Assembly (NCBI GenBank): GCA_016185145.1
Contig: JACPOB010000098.1
Coordinates: 1 to 41,802, forward strand
DNA length: 41,802 bases
Source of the DNA: Rhodospirillales bacterium
GTDB lineage: Bacteria > Pseudomonadota > Alphaproteobacteria > Reyranellales > Reyranellaceae
Direction of reading: 5' to 3'
A program made the position numbers and the translations under genes. The notes below the pieces were generated by a model that saw only the letters and a list, made by a program, of their open reading frames with translations, did no database searches and was not told where the DNA came from. Positions within the stretch are counted from its first letter, which is position 1. Every line of letters begins with the position of its first letter. Below are positions 1 through 10,127 of this stretch, piece by piece.

Positions 1-1
1 G

Positions 2-1861
<1,860 letters not shown>

Positions 1862-1941
1862 TCATGCTCTTCCGGACCGCGAGCCTCCGGCTCGCTCAGA
1901 TTCATGAGCGAGCCGGAGGCTCGCGGTCCGGAAGAGCATGA
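1862..1941. repeat. Near-perfect 37-bp inverted repeat between uvrB and the hydrolase gene
   Basis: The arms at 1862-1898 and 1905-1941 are exact reverse complements with a 6-nt loop. The arm core is CCGGACCGCGAGCCTCCGGC. It begins one base after the uvrB stop codon and runs into the start codon region of the next gene, so the downstream GGAAGAG ribosome-binding sequence and the ATG at 1938 lie in the right arm. It could act as a terminator-like hairpin for uvrB, as a translation-limiting hairpin, or simply be a copy of a dispersed palindromic repeat. There is no T-run, so a classical intrinsic terminator is not favoured. Confidence 0.9.
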
Positions 1942-2780
1942 TCATGAAATGGTGGACAGTCACCGTCCTCCTCGCGCTGGTCCTCGCCGGCGAAGCCTCG
2001 GCGCAGACTCGCGAGCAGGTCATCCGCATCCCGACCGTGGGCGGCGTCTCGATGCTCGCCACCGTCATGCGCCCGCCGGGCGAGCAACGCCGTCCTTTGG
2101 TCGTCATCAACCACGGCTCGCCGGCCATCGCCTCGCAGCGGCCCGAAATGGCCTTGCCGCGCTACGAACCGCTGTCGTCATGGTTCGTCGAACGCGGCTA
2201 TGTCGTGGTCCTGCCGCTGCGCCGCGGCTACGGCGACACCGGCGGCGAATGGGTCGAGAGCTATGGCGACTGCCACGGGCCGGATTACTACACGGCCGGC
2301 CTGCGCGGCGCCGAGGACATCCAGGCCGCGCTCGATCTGATGCGCCGGCAGCGCTACGTCCTGCCCGACCGCTCCCTCATCGTCGGCCAATCGGCGGGCG
2401 GCTGGGCGACGCTCGCCCTATCCAGCCGGAACCCGCCGGGCGTGTCCGGCATGATCGACTTCGCAGGCGGCCGCGGCGGCCATCAGAGGCTGCCGGAGGG
2501 CGGCATGGGCAACTGCACACCCAGTGTCCTCGTGACGGCGGCCGGCAAGTATGGCGCCACGGCGCGCGTACCGACCCTGTGGATCTACACCGCCAACGAC
2601 AGCTTCTTCGAGCCAAGTCTCGCGCGGCGCATGTTCGAGGCCTACAACGCCGCCGGCGGCAAGGGCGTCTATCGGCCGCTCGGCGCCTTCGGCAAGGACG
2701 GCCACAGCCTCGCCGGCAGCGACAGCGGTGTTGTGATATGGTCGGGCCCGGTCGGCGAGTTCCTTGCAGGCCTGAAGTAG
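1938..2780 (+). CDS. Exported alpha/beta hydrolase (dienelactone hydrolase-like)
   Basis: This is a serine hydrolase of the alpha/beta-hydrolase fold, 280 residues with substrate unknown. A hydrophobic N-terminus (WWTVTVLLALVLAG) ending near ASAQT predicts a cleaved signal peptide and a periplasmic enzyme. The nucleophile elbow is GQSAGG, the probable acid is the Asp in YTANDSFF, and the catalytic His is in KDGHSLAG, in the order expected for the fold. NHGSPA after the first strand is the likely oxyanion region. The start is ambiguous: the ATG at 1938 lies in the upstream palindrome, while the ATG at 1944 has better spacing from GGAAGAG; the signal peptide works with either. It stands alone on the plus strand, with a 90-bp gap to the NfeD gene. 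Class assignment is firm; substrate is not predictable. Confidence 0.85.
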   Translation: MIMKWWTVTVLLALVLAGEASAQTREQVIRIPTVGGVSMLATVMRPPGEQRRPLVVINHGSPAIASQRPEMALPRYEPLSSWFVERGYVVVLPLRRGYGDTGGEWVESYGDCHGPDYYTAGLRGAEDIQAALDLMRRQRYVLPDRSLIVGQSAGGWATLALSSRNPPGVSGMIDFAGGRGGHQRLPEGGMGNCTPSVLVTAAGKYGATARVPTLWIYTANDSFFEPSLARRMFEAYNAAGGKGVYRPLGAFGKDGHSLAGSDSGVVIWSGPVGEFLAGLK

Positions 2781-2872
2781 GCCGCGGTTCGCCCGCCAAC
2801 CAGCCTATTGAAAGCCCCTACCCGGGGTGAAAGAGTCCTCTCCACGCAACGGCCTGCGAGAGGAGACAGCCC

Positions 2873-4252
2873 ATGGGGTTGCGCCTCACGGCCACCGCGC
2901 GGCTGGCTGGCCTGCTCGTTGGCGCGGCATTGATCACGCTGGCGACGCTGACGAATGCCGCCGTTCGTCGCGCCGTAGTGCTCGAGATCGACGGCGCGAT
3001 CGGCCCGGCTGTCGCCGATTATGTCGTGCGCGAACTCAAGGCCGTCAGTCCTGACGACACCGGTCTCGTCGTGCTGCGCGTGGATACGCCGGGCGGCCTC
3101 GACACCTCCATGCGCGACATCATCCGCGCCGTTCTGGCCTCGACGGTGCCCGTCGCCGTGTATGTCGCGCCCAGCGGCGCCCGGGCCGCGAGCGCGGGCA
3201 CCTACATCGCCTATGCCGGCGCCGTCTCCGCCATGGCGCCGGGCACCAATCTCGGCGCGGCCACGCCTGTCCAACTGGGCGGGACACCGCCGCCAGGCGA
3301 CAAGCCGGATCGGCAGGAGGACGAACCGGCGGACAAGTCCAAAGCCGGAGATGCCCGCAGCCGCCCATCGCAGGACACCGGGACACGCAAGGCGGTCAAC
3401 GATGCGGTGGCCTACATCCGCAGCCTCGCCGAGCTGCACGGCCGCAACGCCGACTGGGCGGCCGAGGCGGTGCGCGAGTCGGTCAGCCTGTCGTCCTCCG
3501 ACGCGCTGAAGTTGAAGGTGATCGACGTGATCGCCGACGACGTGCCCGACCTCCTGCGCAAGATCGATGGCCGCACGGTGATCGTCGCCGGAAAATCCGA
3601 GCGCCTGGCGACGGCCGGCCTGGAGGCGGTCACGGTATCGCCGGATTGGCGCGTCCGCCTGTTGTCCGTCATCACCAATCCCAACGTCGCCTACCTCCTC
3701 CTGCTGCTCGGCGTGTACGGGCTGATCTTCGAGCTCTCCAGTCCCGGCGCCGTACTGCCCGGGCTGATCGGCACCATCAGCTTCCTCATGGCGCTGTACG
3801 CCCTGAACGTGCTGCCGGTCGACTATGCCGGTGTCGGACTCCTGCTGGTCGGCGTCGCCCTCATGGTGGCCGAAGCCTTCATCGGCTCGTTCGGCCTGAT
3901 CGGCGCGGCAGGCATCGTGGCTTTTGCGATCGGCTCGATCATCACCTTCCGTTCGTTGGACGGAGGCGTCGGCCTCTCCCTGTCCGTGGTCGTCGCCGCG
4001 GCCATCGCCTCCGCCGCGCTTCTCATCGTGGTCCTGGGCCTGCTTCTGCGTTCTCGGCGCAGACGCGTGATCACCGGCAGCGAAGCAATGATCGGCGCCG
4101 AGGGCGAGGCCGTCGAGTGGCAGGGCGAAACCGGCAAGATCCGGATCATGGGCGAGATCTGGAATGCGCGCGCCGCCCGCCCCCTGGAGCCCGGTGTGCG
4201 GATCAAGGTGGTCTCCCGCCAGGATCTCGTTCTCACCGTCGAGCCGATGTAA
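2873..4252 (+). CDS. NfeD-family membrane-bound serine protease, long form
   Basis: This is a long-form NfeD protein (459 residues) that combines a ClpP-class serine protease domain with C-terminal membrane helices and an OB-fold. In archaeal homologues the protease cleaves hydrophobic stomatin segments. An N-terminal hydrophobic signal (LAGLLVGAALITLATL) leads into the protease domain. DTPGGLDTSMR is the oxyanion region and GARAASAGTYI carries the nucleophile Ser. The Lys of TRKAVNDAVAYI is the probable general base of a Ser-Lys dyad. A hydrophilic, charged insertion (about residues 140-168) separates the two. Several transmembrane helices follow (about residues 260-390), then the NfeD domain ending in VKVVSRQDLVLTVEPM. 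AGAGGAGAC upstream of the ATG is a good ribosome-binding site. The slipin gene starts 14 bp downstream, the classical two-gene arrangement. Confidence 0.92.
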   Translation: MGLRLTATARLAGLLVGAALITLATLTNAAVRRAVVLEIDGAIGPAVADYVVRELKAVSPDDTGLVVLRVDTPGGLDTSMRDIIRAVLASTVPVAVYVAPSGARAASAGTYIAYAGAVSAMAPGTNLGAATPVQLGGTPPPGDKPDRQEDEPADKSKAGDARSRPSQDTGTRKAVNDAVAYIRSLAELHGRNADWAAEAVRESVSLSSSDALKLKVIDVIADDVPDLLRKIDGRTVIVAGKSERLATAGLEAVTVSPDWRVRLLSVITNPNVAYLLLLLGVYGLIFELSSPGAVLPGLIGTISFLMALYALNVLPVDYAGVGLLLVGVALMVAEAFIGSFGLIGAAGIVAFAIGSIITFRSLDGGVGLSLSVVVAAAIASAALLIVVLGLLLRSRRRRVITGSEAMIGAEGEAVEWQGETGKIRIMGEIWNARAARPLEPGVRIKVVSRQDLVLTVEPM

Positions 4253-4266
4253 GCGGAGGAAGCAGC

Positions 4267-5040
4267 ATGCTCATCACCGTCAGCGTCATCGCCATCGTCG
4301 TGGCATTGGCCGTGCTGCTGCTCGCGGCGTCGATCAAGATCCTGCGCGAGTACGAGCGCGCCGTCGTTTTCACGCTGGGCCGCTATACCGGCACCAGGGG
4401 GCCGGGCCTCGTGGTGCTGGTGCCGTTCGTCCAGCAGATGGTGCGCGTCGATCTGCGCATCGTGGTCGACGAGGTCCCGAGCCAGGACGTGATCTCGCGC
4501 GACAACGTCTCGGTCAAGGTGAGCGCCGTCATCTACTTCCGCGTCGTCGACGCCGAAAGGGCGGTGATTCAGGTCAATGCGTACAAGGAAGCCACCAGCC
4601 AGCTGGCCCAGACCACGCTCCGGTCCGTGCTGGGCAAGCACGACCTCGACGAGATGCTGTCCGAACGCGACAAGCTCAACAACGACATCCAGGAAACCCT
4701 CGACAAGCAGACCGACGCGTGGGGCATCAAGGTCTCCAACGTGGAGATCAAGCGCATCGACCTCGACGACAGCATGATTCGTGCGATCGCCCGCCAGGCC
4801 GAGGCCGAGCGCAGCCGTCGCGCCAAGATCATCAACGCCGAAGGAGAGCAGCAGGCGGCGCAGAAAATGCTCGAGGCGGCCCAGATCCTGGCGCCCGTGC
4901 CGCAGGCAATGCAGCTGCGCTACCTCGCCACGCTGTTCGAGATCGCCGGCGAGCGCAGCTCGACGATCGTGTTCCCTTTTCCGATCGAGATGATGCAGCA
5001 ATGGGTGTCGCAATCGGCCGCCAATCGCGAAGCGAGATAG
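4267..5040 (+). CDS. Slipin / SPFH-domain membrane protein (stomatin-like)
   Basis: This 257-residue stomatin/prohibitin-superfamily protein would be anchored in the inner membrane by one N-terminal helix (VIAIVVALAVLLLAASIKIL). The SPFH domain follows: EYERAVVFTLGRYTGTRGPG, then the VDLRIVVDEVPSQDVISRDNV segment. A charged alpha-helical stretch (about residues 175-205, RQAEAERSRRAKIINAEGEQ) typically drives oligomerisation. Slipins form membrane-domain scaffolds and are substrates or partners of the NfeD protease encoded just upstream; the 14-bp gap and shared strand indicate one operon. GCGGAGGAAGCAGC precedes the ATG as ribosome-binding site. Family assignment is certain; the physiological role in this organism is inferred from family knowledge. 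Confidence 0.92.
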   Translation: MLITVSVIAIVVALAVLLLAASIKILREYERAVVFTLGRYTGTRGPGLVVLVPFVQQMVRVDLRIVVDEVPSQDVISRDNVSVKVSAVIYFRVVDAERAVIQVNAYKEATSQLAQTTLRSVLGKHDLDEMLSERDKLNNDIQETLDKQTDAWGIKVSNVEIKRIDLDDSMIRAIARQAEAERSRRAKIINAEGEQQAAQKMLEAAQILAPVPQAMQLRYLATLFEIAGERSSTIVFPFPIEMMQQWVSQSAANREAR

Positions 5041-5046
5041 CGCACC

Positions 5047-5157
5047 CCACCTCACCCTGAGGAGCGCACGTAGTGCGCGTCTCGAAGGGTGGGCAACAAC
5101 GATACTGCGGCCCATCCTTCGAGACGCGCCCTTCGGGCGCTCCTCAGGATGAGGTGG
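5047..5157. repeat. Imperfect inverted repeat (about 46-bp arms) between convergent genes
   Basis: The left arm at 5047-5093 contains CCTCACCCTGAGGAGCGC and TCTCGAAGGGTGGG. The right arm at 5111-5157 contains CCCATCCTTCGAGACGCGC and GCTCCTCAGGATGAGGTGG, its imperfect complement, with internal sub-hairpins. From memory this is a type of palindromic intergenic repeat common in alphaproteobacteria. It fills the gap between the convergent slipin and permease genes, where it may also act as a bidirectional terminator. Confidence 0.85.
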
Positions 5158-5162
5158 TCGGC

Positions 5163-5942
5163 TCAGCGTTCAGGCGTCAATGCACTCTCGTGCCAGCGCC
5201 GCAGCAGCAGGTGGCTGAGCCAGCTGAGCAGCAGGTAGATCACGATGCCGGTCGCCGAGATCAGCACCAGCGCCGCGAACATGCGGGGAATCTTGAGCTG
5301 ATAGCCCGATTCGAGGATGCGCCAGGCGAGGCCCGAGGCATTGCCGCCGGTGCCGGCCACGAACTCCGCCACCACAGCGCCGATCAGCGCCAGCCCGCCC
5401 GAGATGCGCAGCCCGCCCAGGAAGTACGGCAGCGCCGCCGGCAGGCGCAGATCGACCAGGGTCCGCCAGCGGCCGGCGCCATAGAGCTCGAACAGGTCCA
5501 GCAGGTTGGGGTCGACCGAACGCAGGCCGAGGATGGTATTGGACAGGATCGGGAAGAACGCCACCAGCCAGGCGCAGATCAACAACGACAGCTCGACGTT
5601 GTCGGCCCAAACGATGATCAGCGGCGCGATTGCGACGATCGGCGTCACCTGCAGGATGATGGCGTAGGGGAACAGCGACTGCTCGACCCAGCGCGACAGC
5701 GAGAACAGGATGGCCAGCAGGCCGCCGATCACGACGGCGGCCGCCAGCGCCTCGAGGGTGATGCGCACGGTGACCAGCAGCGAGGGCGCGAGCGTGCCCC
5801 AGTCGGCGACCAGCGTCCTGGCCACCAGGATCGGGCCGGGCAGGATGTAGGACGGGATGGCGGCGGCGCGGACGATGCCCTCCCACAAGGCGAGCATCAG
5901 CGCGCCCAGCACGATCGGCGCGATCACCTTGGCGTCGGTCAT
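5163..5942 (-). CDS. ABC transporter permease, SsuC/TauC-like
   Basis: This is an inner-membrane permease of the BPD_transp_1 fold, 259 residues with about six transmembrane helices. The cytoplasmic EAA loop that contacts the ATPase is visible as ELYGAGRWRTLVDLRLP followed by ALPYFLGGLRI. The segment AEFVAGTGGNASGLAWRI is typical of sulfonate/taurine/nitrate- and pyrimidine-type importers (SsuC, TauC, ThiX group). It overlaps the ATPase gene by 4 bp (ATGA), so the two are translationally coupled. No substrate-binding protein gene is present in this block, so the ligand cannot be named from the transporter. Its position behind a ring-cleavage dioxygenase suggests an aromatic or organic-acid substrate, which is inference. 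Confidence 0.88.
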   Translation of the reverse strand: MTDAKVIAPIVLGALMLALWEGIVRAAAIPSYILPGPILVARTLVADWGTLAPSLLVTVRITLEALAAAVVIGGLLAILFSLSRWVEQSLFPYAIILQVTPIVAIAPLIIVWADNVELSLLICAWLVAFFPILSNTILGLRSVDPNLLDLFELYGAGRWRTLVDLRLPAALPYFLGGLRISGGLALIGAVVAEFVAGTGGNASGLAWRILESGYQLKIPRMFAALVLISATGIVIYLLLSWLSHLLLRRWHESALTPER

Positions 5943-6685
5943 GCAGCCATCGCCTCAACGAGCCGCGACGAGGCCTGCCGGCACCAGGCTGCATACTCCG
6001 CCGAGGTGCGAAAGCCCTGGCTGCGCGGATAGGGCTCGGTGACGGCAAGATCGGCCGACACGCGGCCCGGCCGCGCCGCCATCACGACGATGCGCTGCGA
6101 CAGAAACACCGATTCGAAGACCGAGTGCGTGACGAACGCGACGGTGACGCCGCTCTGCTGCCAGAGCTCGAGCAGGTCGTCGTTCAGGCGATGCCGCGTG
6201 ATCTCGTCGAGGGCGGCGAACGGCTCGTCCATCAGCAGCAGCTTGGGCTGGATCACCAGGGCGCGGGCCAGCGACACGCGCATCTTCATGCCGCCCGACA
6301 GCTCGCGCGGCCAGACGCGCTCGAAGCCCTTCAGCCCGACATCGCCCAGCGCCTCGGCCGCCCGCGCCTGGCGCTCGCTCTTCGCCATGCCGCGCAGCTT
6401 CAGCGGCAGCGCGACGTTGGTGAGAGCTGTGGCCCACGGCATCAGGGTCGGCTCCTGGAAGACGAAGCCCAGGTTGCCCTTGCCCGATTCGTCCGACCAG
6501 TCGACGGTGCCCGCCGTCGGCTCCGTCAGCCCGGCGATCAGCCGCAGCAACGTTGATTTGCCGCAGCCCGAGGGCCCCAGAATGCTCAGGAACTCGCCCT
6601 CCCGGACGTCGAGCGAGACGTCGGCAAGAGCTTTTACGCCGTTGGCAAAGACCTTCGAGACATCACGAACGCCGACCAGTCGCAT
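5939..6685 (-). CDS. ABC transporter ATP-binding protein, SsuB/TauB-like
   Basis: This is a 248-residue nucleotide-binding subunit. Walker A is GPSGCGKS (residues 37-44), the Q-loop is in VFQEPTLMPWA, the signature is LSGGM (129-133), Walker B is LLLMDEPFAALDE (149-161) and the switch His is in VTHSVFES (H187). All catalytic positions are canonical, so it should be active. The MPWATALTNV and RHRLNDDLLELW segments place it with the sulfonate/taurine/nitrate importers. The gene starts directly after the dioxygenase stop codon with no intergenic base and overlaps the permease start by 4 bp, so the three genes form one transcript in the order dioxygenase-ATPase-permease. Confidence 0.92.
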   Translation of the reverse strand: MRLVGVRDVSKVFANGVKALADVSLDVREGEFLSILGPSGCGKSTLLRLIAGLTEPTAGTVDWSDESGKGNLGFVFQEPTLMPWATALTNVALPLKLRGMAKSERQARAAEALGDVGLKGFERVWPRELSGGMKMRVSLARALVIQPKLLLMDEPFAALDEITRHRLNDDLLELWQQSGVTVAFVTHSVFESVFLSQRIVVMAARPGRVSADLAVTEPYPRSQGFRTSAEYAAWCRQASSRLVEAMAA

Positions 6686-7555
6686 TCAGGCCGACGGCAG
6701 CGTGAGATCGAGCGTCGCGGTCCACACCGGCATCGGCAGGGTGTCGCGCGCCAAAAGATTGGCCGGCAGTTCCTTGCGGTCGGCGACCTTCTTGAACGGC
6801 AGCACCAGGCCCGCGCGCACGCCGAACACGGCGTCGCCGTCGAGATGCTTGTCGTCCTCGGGGAAGAACTCGGTGATCAGCGGCTTATGGCCCGGCGCAT
6901 TGATGATCATGTGCAGATGCGCTGGCCGCCAGGCCTTGCGGCCCAGTGCGCGCAGCATGTCGCCGGCCGGCCCGTCGTCGGGCACGGTGTAGGCGATCGG
7001 CCGCACCGTCGAATAGGAGAATGTGCCGTCGTCGGCCACCTTGAGCTGACCGTGATAGTTGGTCGGCGAGTTCTTGGGATCCTGCTGGGAATAGAGCCCG
7101 TTGCCGCCGTTCTGCCAGAGCTGCAGCAGCGCGCCCTTGGCCGGCGCGCCCTTGCCGTCCTTGATGCGGCCATGCACGACCAACGGCTCGCCGACCTGGC
7201 CCTTCCACAGGTCGCCGCCGTTGGGCAGCTCGGGCGCGCCCTCGATGAGGAACGGCCCCAGCACCGACGACTGCGTCCCGGTGGTCGCCGCGTTGATCAT
7301 GTCGACCAGGGACGAGACGCCGAGAAGGTCGGAGAACAGGATGTATTCGTTGCGCTTGTCGTCGGTGAATTTCGTGGCGCGGGTCAGCGCGTCGATTGCG
7401 GCTCCCCATTCGGCCTGGGTGACCTCGTTGTCGCGCACGAAGCTGTGCAGGTGGCCGGCCAGGCTCACCAGCAGGGTGCGGGTGCGCTCCGAGGGGGCGT
7501 TCTTGGCATAGTCGGCGAAAGCCTGAGTGATGCTGGTCGGCGTCAGGTTGCGCAT
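6686..7555 (-). CDS. Intradiol ring-cleavage dioxygenase (catechol/hydroxyquinol 1,2-dioxygenase type)
   Basis: This Fe(III) intradiol dioxygenase of 289 residues opens catechol-type rings between the two hydroxyls to give muconate-type products. The four expected iron ligands are all visible: Tyr155 (NGLYSQQ), Tyr189 (RPIAYTVPDD), His213 and His215 (PAHLHMI). The segment SSVLGPFLIEGAPELPNG and an N-terminal helical dimerisation/lipid-binding domain (about residues 1-95) match the catechol and hydroxyquinol dioxygenases rather than the protocatechuate 3,4-dioxygenase subunits. GAGGAGCC lies just upstream of the ATG. It heads a three-gene operon with an ABC importer. No muconate cycloisomerase or maleylacetate reductase is adjacent, so the downstream pathway must be encoded elsewhere. 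The exact substrate is not resolved. Confidence 0.9.
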   Translation of the reverse strand: MRNLTPTSITQAFADYAKNAPSERTRTLLVSLAGHLHSFVRDNEVTQAEWGAAIDALTRATKFTDDKRNEYILFSDLLGVSSLVDMINAATTGTQSSVLGPFLIEGAPELPNGGDLWKGQVGEPLVVHGRIKDGKGAPAKGALLQLWQNGGNGLYSQQDPKNSPTNYHGQLKVADDGTFSYSTVRPIAYTVPDDGPAGDMLRALGRKAWRPAHLHMIINAPGHKPLITEFFPEDDKHLDGDAVFGVRAGLVLPFKKVADRKELPANLLARDTLPMPVWTATLDLTLPSA

Positions 7556-7580
7556 GAAGGCTCCTCCAGAAACGGCCGTT

Positions 7581-8189
7581 CTAGCGGGCCGCTCTCAGGA
7601 GAGCATCGTAGTCGGCGCGCAGCAGGGCAAACAACAGATGGTCGGCCCACTGGCCGTTGATGCGGAGGTACTGGCGGGCCAGGCCCTCCTCGTGGAACCC
7701 AACCTTGGCCAGCACGGCCTTGGACGGCTCGTTGTGCGGCAGGCAGGCAGCCTCCAGGCGATGCAGCCTGAGGTCGTCGAACACGAAGGGCAAGGTGGCG
7801 CGCAGCCCGTCCGTCATCAGGCCCTGGCCGGCATAGGGCTGACCCATCCAGTAACCGACCGAGGCGGCCTGGGCGACGCCGCGGCGGACGTTGCTGAGGT
7901 TGATGCCGCCGGCCAGCCGCCGCCCCTCGTTGGTGAAGATGAACAGGCCATAGGCCTCGCCGGACCGCCATTCGCGGGCCTGCTGGCGCAGGCGGCGGCG
8001 GTAATGGTCGCGACCCAGGGAATCCTCGGGCCACGTCGGTTCCCACGGTGTGAGAAAGGCCCGGCTGCGCGCCCTGAGTTCCGCCCATTCGGCCCAGTCG
8101 TCCATGGTCGGAGCGCGCAAAAACACCCGCCGACCGGCGATTCTGGTCATCCCGGACAGCGACAATGGGACATCGGCAAAGCGGAACAT
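7581..8189 (-). CDS. GNAT acetyltransferase, RimJ/RimL-like
   Basis: This 202-residue Gcn5-related N-acetyltransferase belongs to the group that acetylates ribosomal protein N-termini (RimJ, COG1670). The acetyl-CoA-binding motif A is visible as GYWMGQPYAGQGLMTDGL (Q/RxxGxG/A type). Motif B follows with RLEAACLPHNEPSKAVLAK and VGFHEEGLARQYL. LRAPTMDDWAEWAELR and FLTPWEPTWP near the N-terminus are typical of RimJ-like proteins in alphaproteobacteria. A TATAGA hexamer five bases upstream of the ATG is too close for a normal leader, so the mRNA could be nearly leaderless, but this is a weak observation. The true acceptor is not known. Confidence 0.87.
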   Translation of the reverse strand: MFRFADVPLSLSGMTRIAGRRVFLRAPTMDDWAEWAELRARSRAFLTPWEPTWPEDSLGRDHYRRRLRQQAREWRSGEAYGLFIFTNEGRRLAGGINLSNVRRGVAQAASVGYWMGQPYAGQGLMTDGLRATLPFVFDDLRLHRLEAACLPHNEPSKAVLAKVGFHEEGLARQYLRINGQWADHLLFALLRADYDALLRAAR

Positions 8190-8356
8190 CTTGGTCTATA
8201 GTAATCCAGCTTTGGAATTGTTACATGTTTTCCGAGGCTTGACGTAGGAAATTGAGACCGTCGGCCGCGCTGCCCAGCCATACGCCAGGCCTTGAAAAGC
8301 CCCGACGGTAATATGAAATTCCCTCTCCCCAAGGAGTCATTCCGTTCAGGACGGCC

Positions 8357-9205
8357 ATGGAAACAGACGCGAATACCAATGTCGGCCAGAAGGGCCGCTT
8401 TTATCTGACCAAGCACATCTGGGTCCCGCAGGAGCCCGTCGAGAACTTCAATCTCAAGATGTCGGACATGATCCTGCGCCGCATGCCCAAGCTGCCTCTG
8501 AGCGGCGAGGATGCGATCCAGGCCTTTCCGGTCTTGGCCGAGCTCAAGAAGAGCCATGACAAGATCAAGACCGACCTGCAGTACCTGCTGAGCCATCGCG
8601 AGGAGATCCCGGCGCTGCACGAGGTCCATCCGCGCGACCTGTTCGTGCCCGGCCGCGCCTGGCGTACCTTCCTGCTCAAGATCTGGGGCCACGAGATCAA
8701 GGAGAACACCGCCGCGGTGCCCGACACCTACGAGGCGATCTCGCGCATCCCGGGCGTGCACACCGCGCTGTTCAGCATCCTGGCCGGCGGGGCGGAGATC
8801 GAGCCCCATCGCGGCTCGGCGGCCGGCGTGATCCGCTTCCACTATCCGCTGATCGTGCCGACCGAGCCTGAGAAGTGCTGGATCGAGATCGGCGGCCACC
8901 ACTTCTTCTGGCAGGAAGGCGAGCCGCTGGTGTTCGACGACACGCGCGAGCACTGGGTCAAGAACCAGACCGACCAGACGCGCGTGGTGCTGATCATCGA
9001 CTTCAACGCCGACATGCCGTTCCCGGTGAATCTCTTCACCACGCTGCGCTACAACCTGATCCGCCGCAGCGCCGAGGTGAAGGCCGTCCGGGAGCGCGCC
9101 GCCATCGGCGTGCCGCCGCGCAACCCGCCACCGTCTCAGATGTCGCAGGGCCTGATCAGCATGGCGAGCCACACGACCTCGCCGGTGAACGTCGACCGCA
9201 AGTAG
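8357..9205 (+). CDS. Aspartyl/asparaginyl beta-hydroxylase-family protein
   Basis: This is a 282-residue member of the AspH-type 2-oxoglutarate/Fe(II) dioxygenases. The iron ligands match family spacing: His151 in EPHRGSAAGV and His199 in REHWVKN, with the 2-oxoglutarate-binding Arg209 in QTRVVLIID ten residues on. RFHYPLIVP is the conserved strand after the first ligand. There is no signal peptide or membrane helix, so the protein is probably cytoplasmic. Bacterial relatives include LpxO-like lipid A hydroxylases, which are membrane proteins, and soluble hydroxylases of amino acids or unknown targets. This one is closer to the soluble group by topology. The C-terminal 40 residues are Pro/Ser-rich. 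CCAAGGAG lies about 20 bp upstream of the ATG. The gene is monocistronic. Confidence 0.85.
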   Translation: METDANTNVGQKGRFYLTKHIWVPQEPVENFNLKMSDMILRRMPKLPLSGEDAIQAFPVLAELKKSHDKIKTDLQYLLSHREEIPALHEVHPRDLFVPGRAWRTFLLKIWGHEIKENTAAVPDTYEAISRIPGVHTALFSILAGGAEIEPHRGSAAGVIRFHYPLIVPTEPEKCWIEIGGHHFFWQEGEPLVFDDTREHWVKNQTDQTRVVLIIDFNADMPFPVNLFTTLRYNLIRRSAEVKAVRERAAIGVPPRNPPPSQMSQGLISMASHTTSPVNVDRK

Positions 9206-9206
9206 C

Positions 9207-10115
9207 TCAGCCTAGCGGCAGCGGGCGGATCTCGGCCTTCGCGACCGCGCCCAGCGCCAGCATGCGGCGGGCGACGACGAGCGCCTCGCCGGCGGTGCCG
9301 ACGACGGCGGCAGCCAGGCGGTCGTGCGCCGCCTTCATCGCGAACTCGACGGCTGTGCTCATCAGCGCCGTCGAGGAGGCGAGAAACAGCGAGCGGGTCA
9401 TGACGCGGAACAGGCTGCGCAGGCTGTGGCGCAGGCCGTAGACGGCCATGAGATCGCGGATCAGCATCACGCTCAGCACCAGCACCACGACGGCATCGAG
9501 TGCGGGATGCGGACAGGACGATACGCCGAAGCCGGCGCGAAGCGCCGCCTTCTGGATGCGCTGGTCGGCCTCGCGGTCCATCGCCTGGAAGATCTCGCGA
9601 TTGAGCAGGTCGATCACGTCGCGGTCGGAATGATGCGGTTGCAGCGCCAGCGCCGCGGCATTGAGACGGCCCAGGATCAGCGGCTTGTCGGAATAGACCG
9701 CGCGCAGGGCGCCGAGCAGCCGCATGCCGCTGCCGGCGCCGTCGAGCTTGGCGAGCTGCACCGCCATCTCGCGGGCGCGCTCCGCGGACTTCAGTTTGCG
9801 TAGGGCCCGTGTCTGGCGGGCGACCAGCCAGGCCAGCGAGCCCGACAGCACGACCAGCGCGGCAAGGTAGAGGCCGTCCAGCACGCTGCCCTCGCGGATC
9901 GCGCTCGCGGCCAAAGTCACCGCGGCGCTGGCGGCGATCAGCACGAAGATGGCGGCCGCCGAGCCCAGCGCCAGCCAGGCCGCGAGGCTCGGCCGCCCCT
10001 CGCCTGCGCTGCCGACCTGCTCATCCGGGACGATCGGCGACGGCTCGGCGACGGGCAGTTCGCCCGGCTGGAACTCGCGGTCCACGAGCTGTCGGTCGGT
10101 GGTCGATACGGTCAC
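9207..10115 (-). CDS. YcjF-like DUF697 membrane protein (TIGR01620 type)
   Basis: This 302-residue inner-membrane protein has two hydrophobic segments near residues 45-70 and 80-100 (LAAWLALGSAAAIFVLIAAS, LYLAALVVLSGSLAWLVA), then a soluble helical part and a DUF697 region (ALDAVVVLVLSVMLIRDLMAVYG, EFAMKAAHDRLAAAVVG). This layout is that of E. coli YcjF. Translation starts at GTG, supported by GGAGGCGAC immediately upstream. It lies 12 bp downstream of the ycjX-like gene, the same order as ycjX-ycjF in enterobacteria. There, the pair belongs to the phage-shock regulon, but no pspABC gene is in this window. The molecular function is unknown. Confidence 0.82.
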   Translation of the reverse strand: MTVSTTDRQLVDREFQPGELPVAEPSPIVPDEQVGSAGEGRPSLAAWLALGSAAAIFVLIAASAAVTLAASAIREGSVLDGLYLAALVVLSGSLAWLVARQTRALRKLKSAERAREMAVQLAKLDGAGSGMRLLGALRAVYSDKPLILGRLNAAALALQPHHSDRDVIDLLNREIFQAMDREADQRIQKAALRAGFGVSSCPHPALDAVVVLVLSVMLIRDLMAVYGLRHSLRSLFRVMTRSLFLASSTALMSTAVEFAMKAAHDRLAAAVVGTAGEALVVARRMLALGAVAKAEIRPLPLG

Positions 10116-10127
10116 GTCGCCTCCTTT

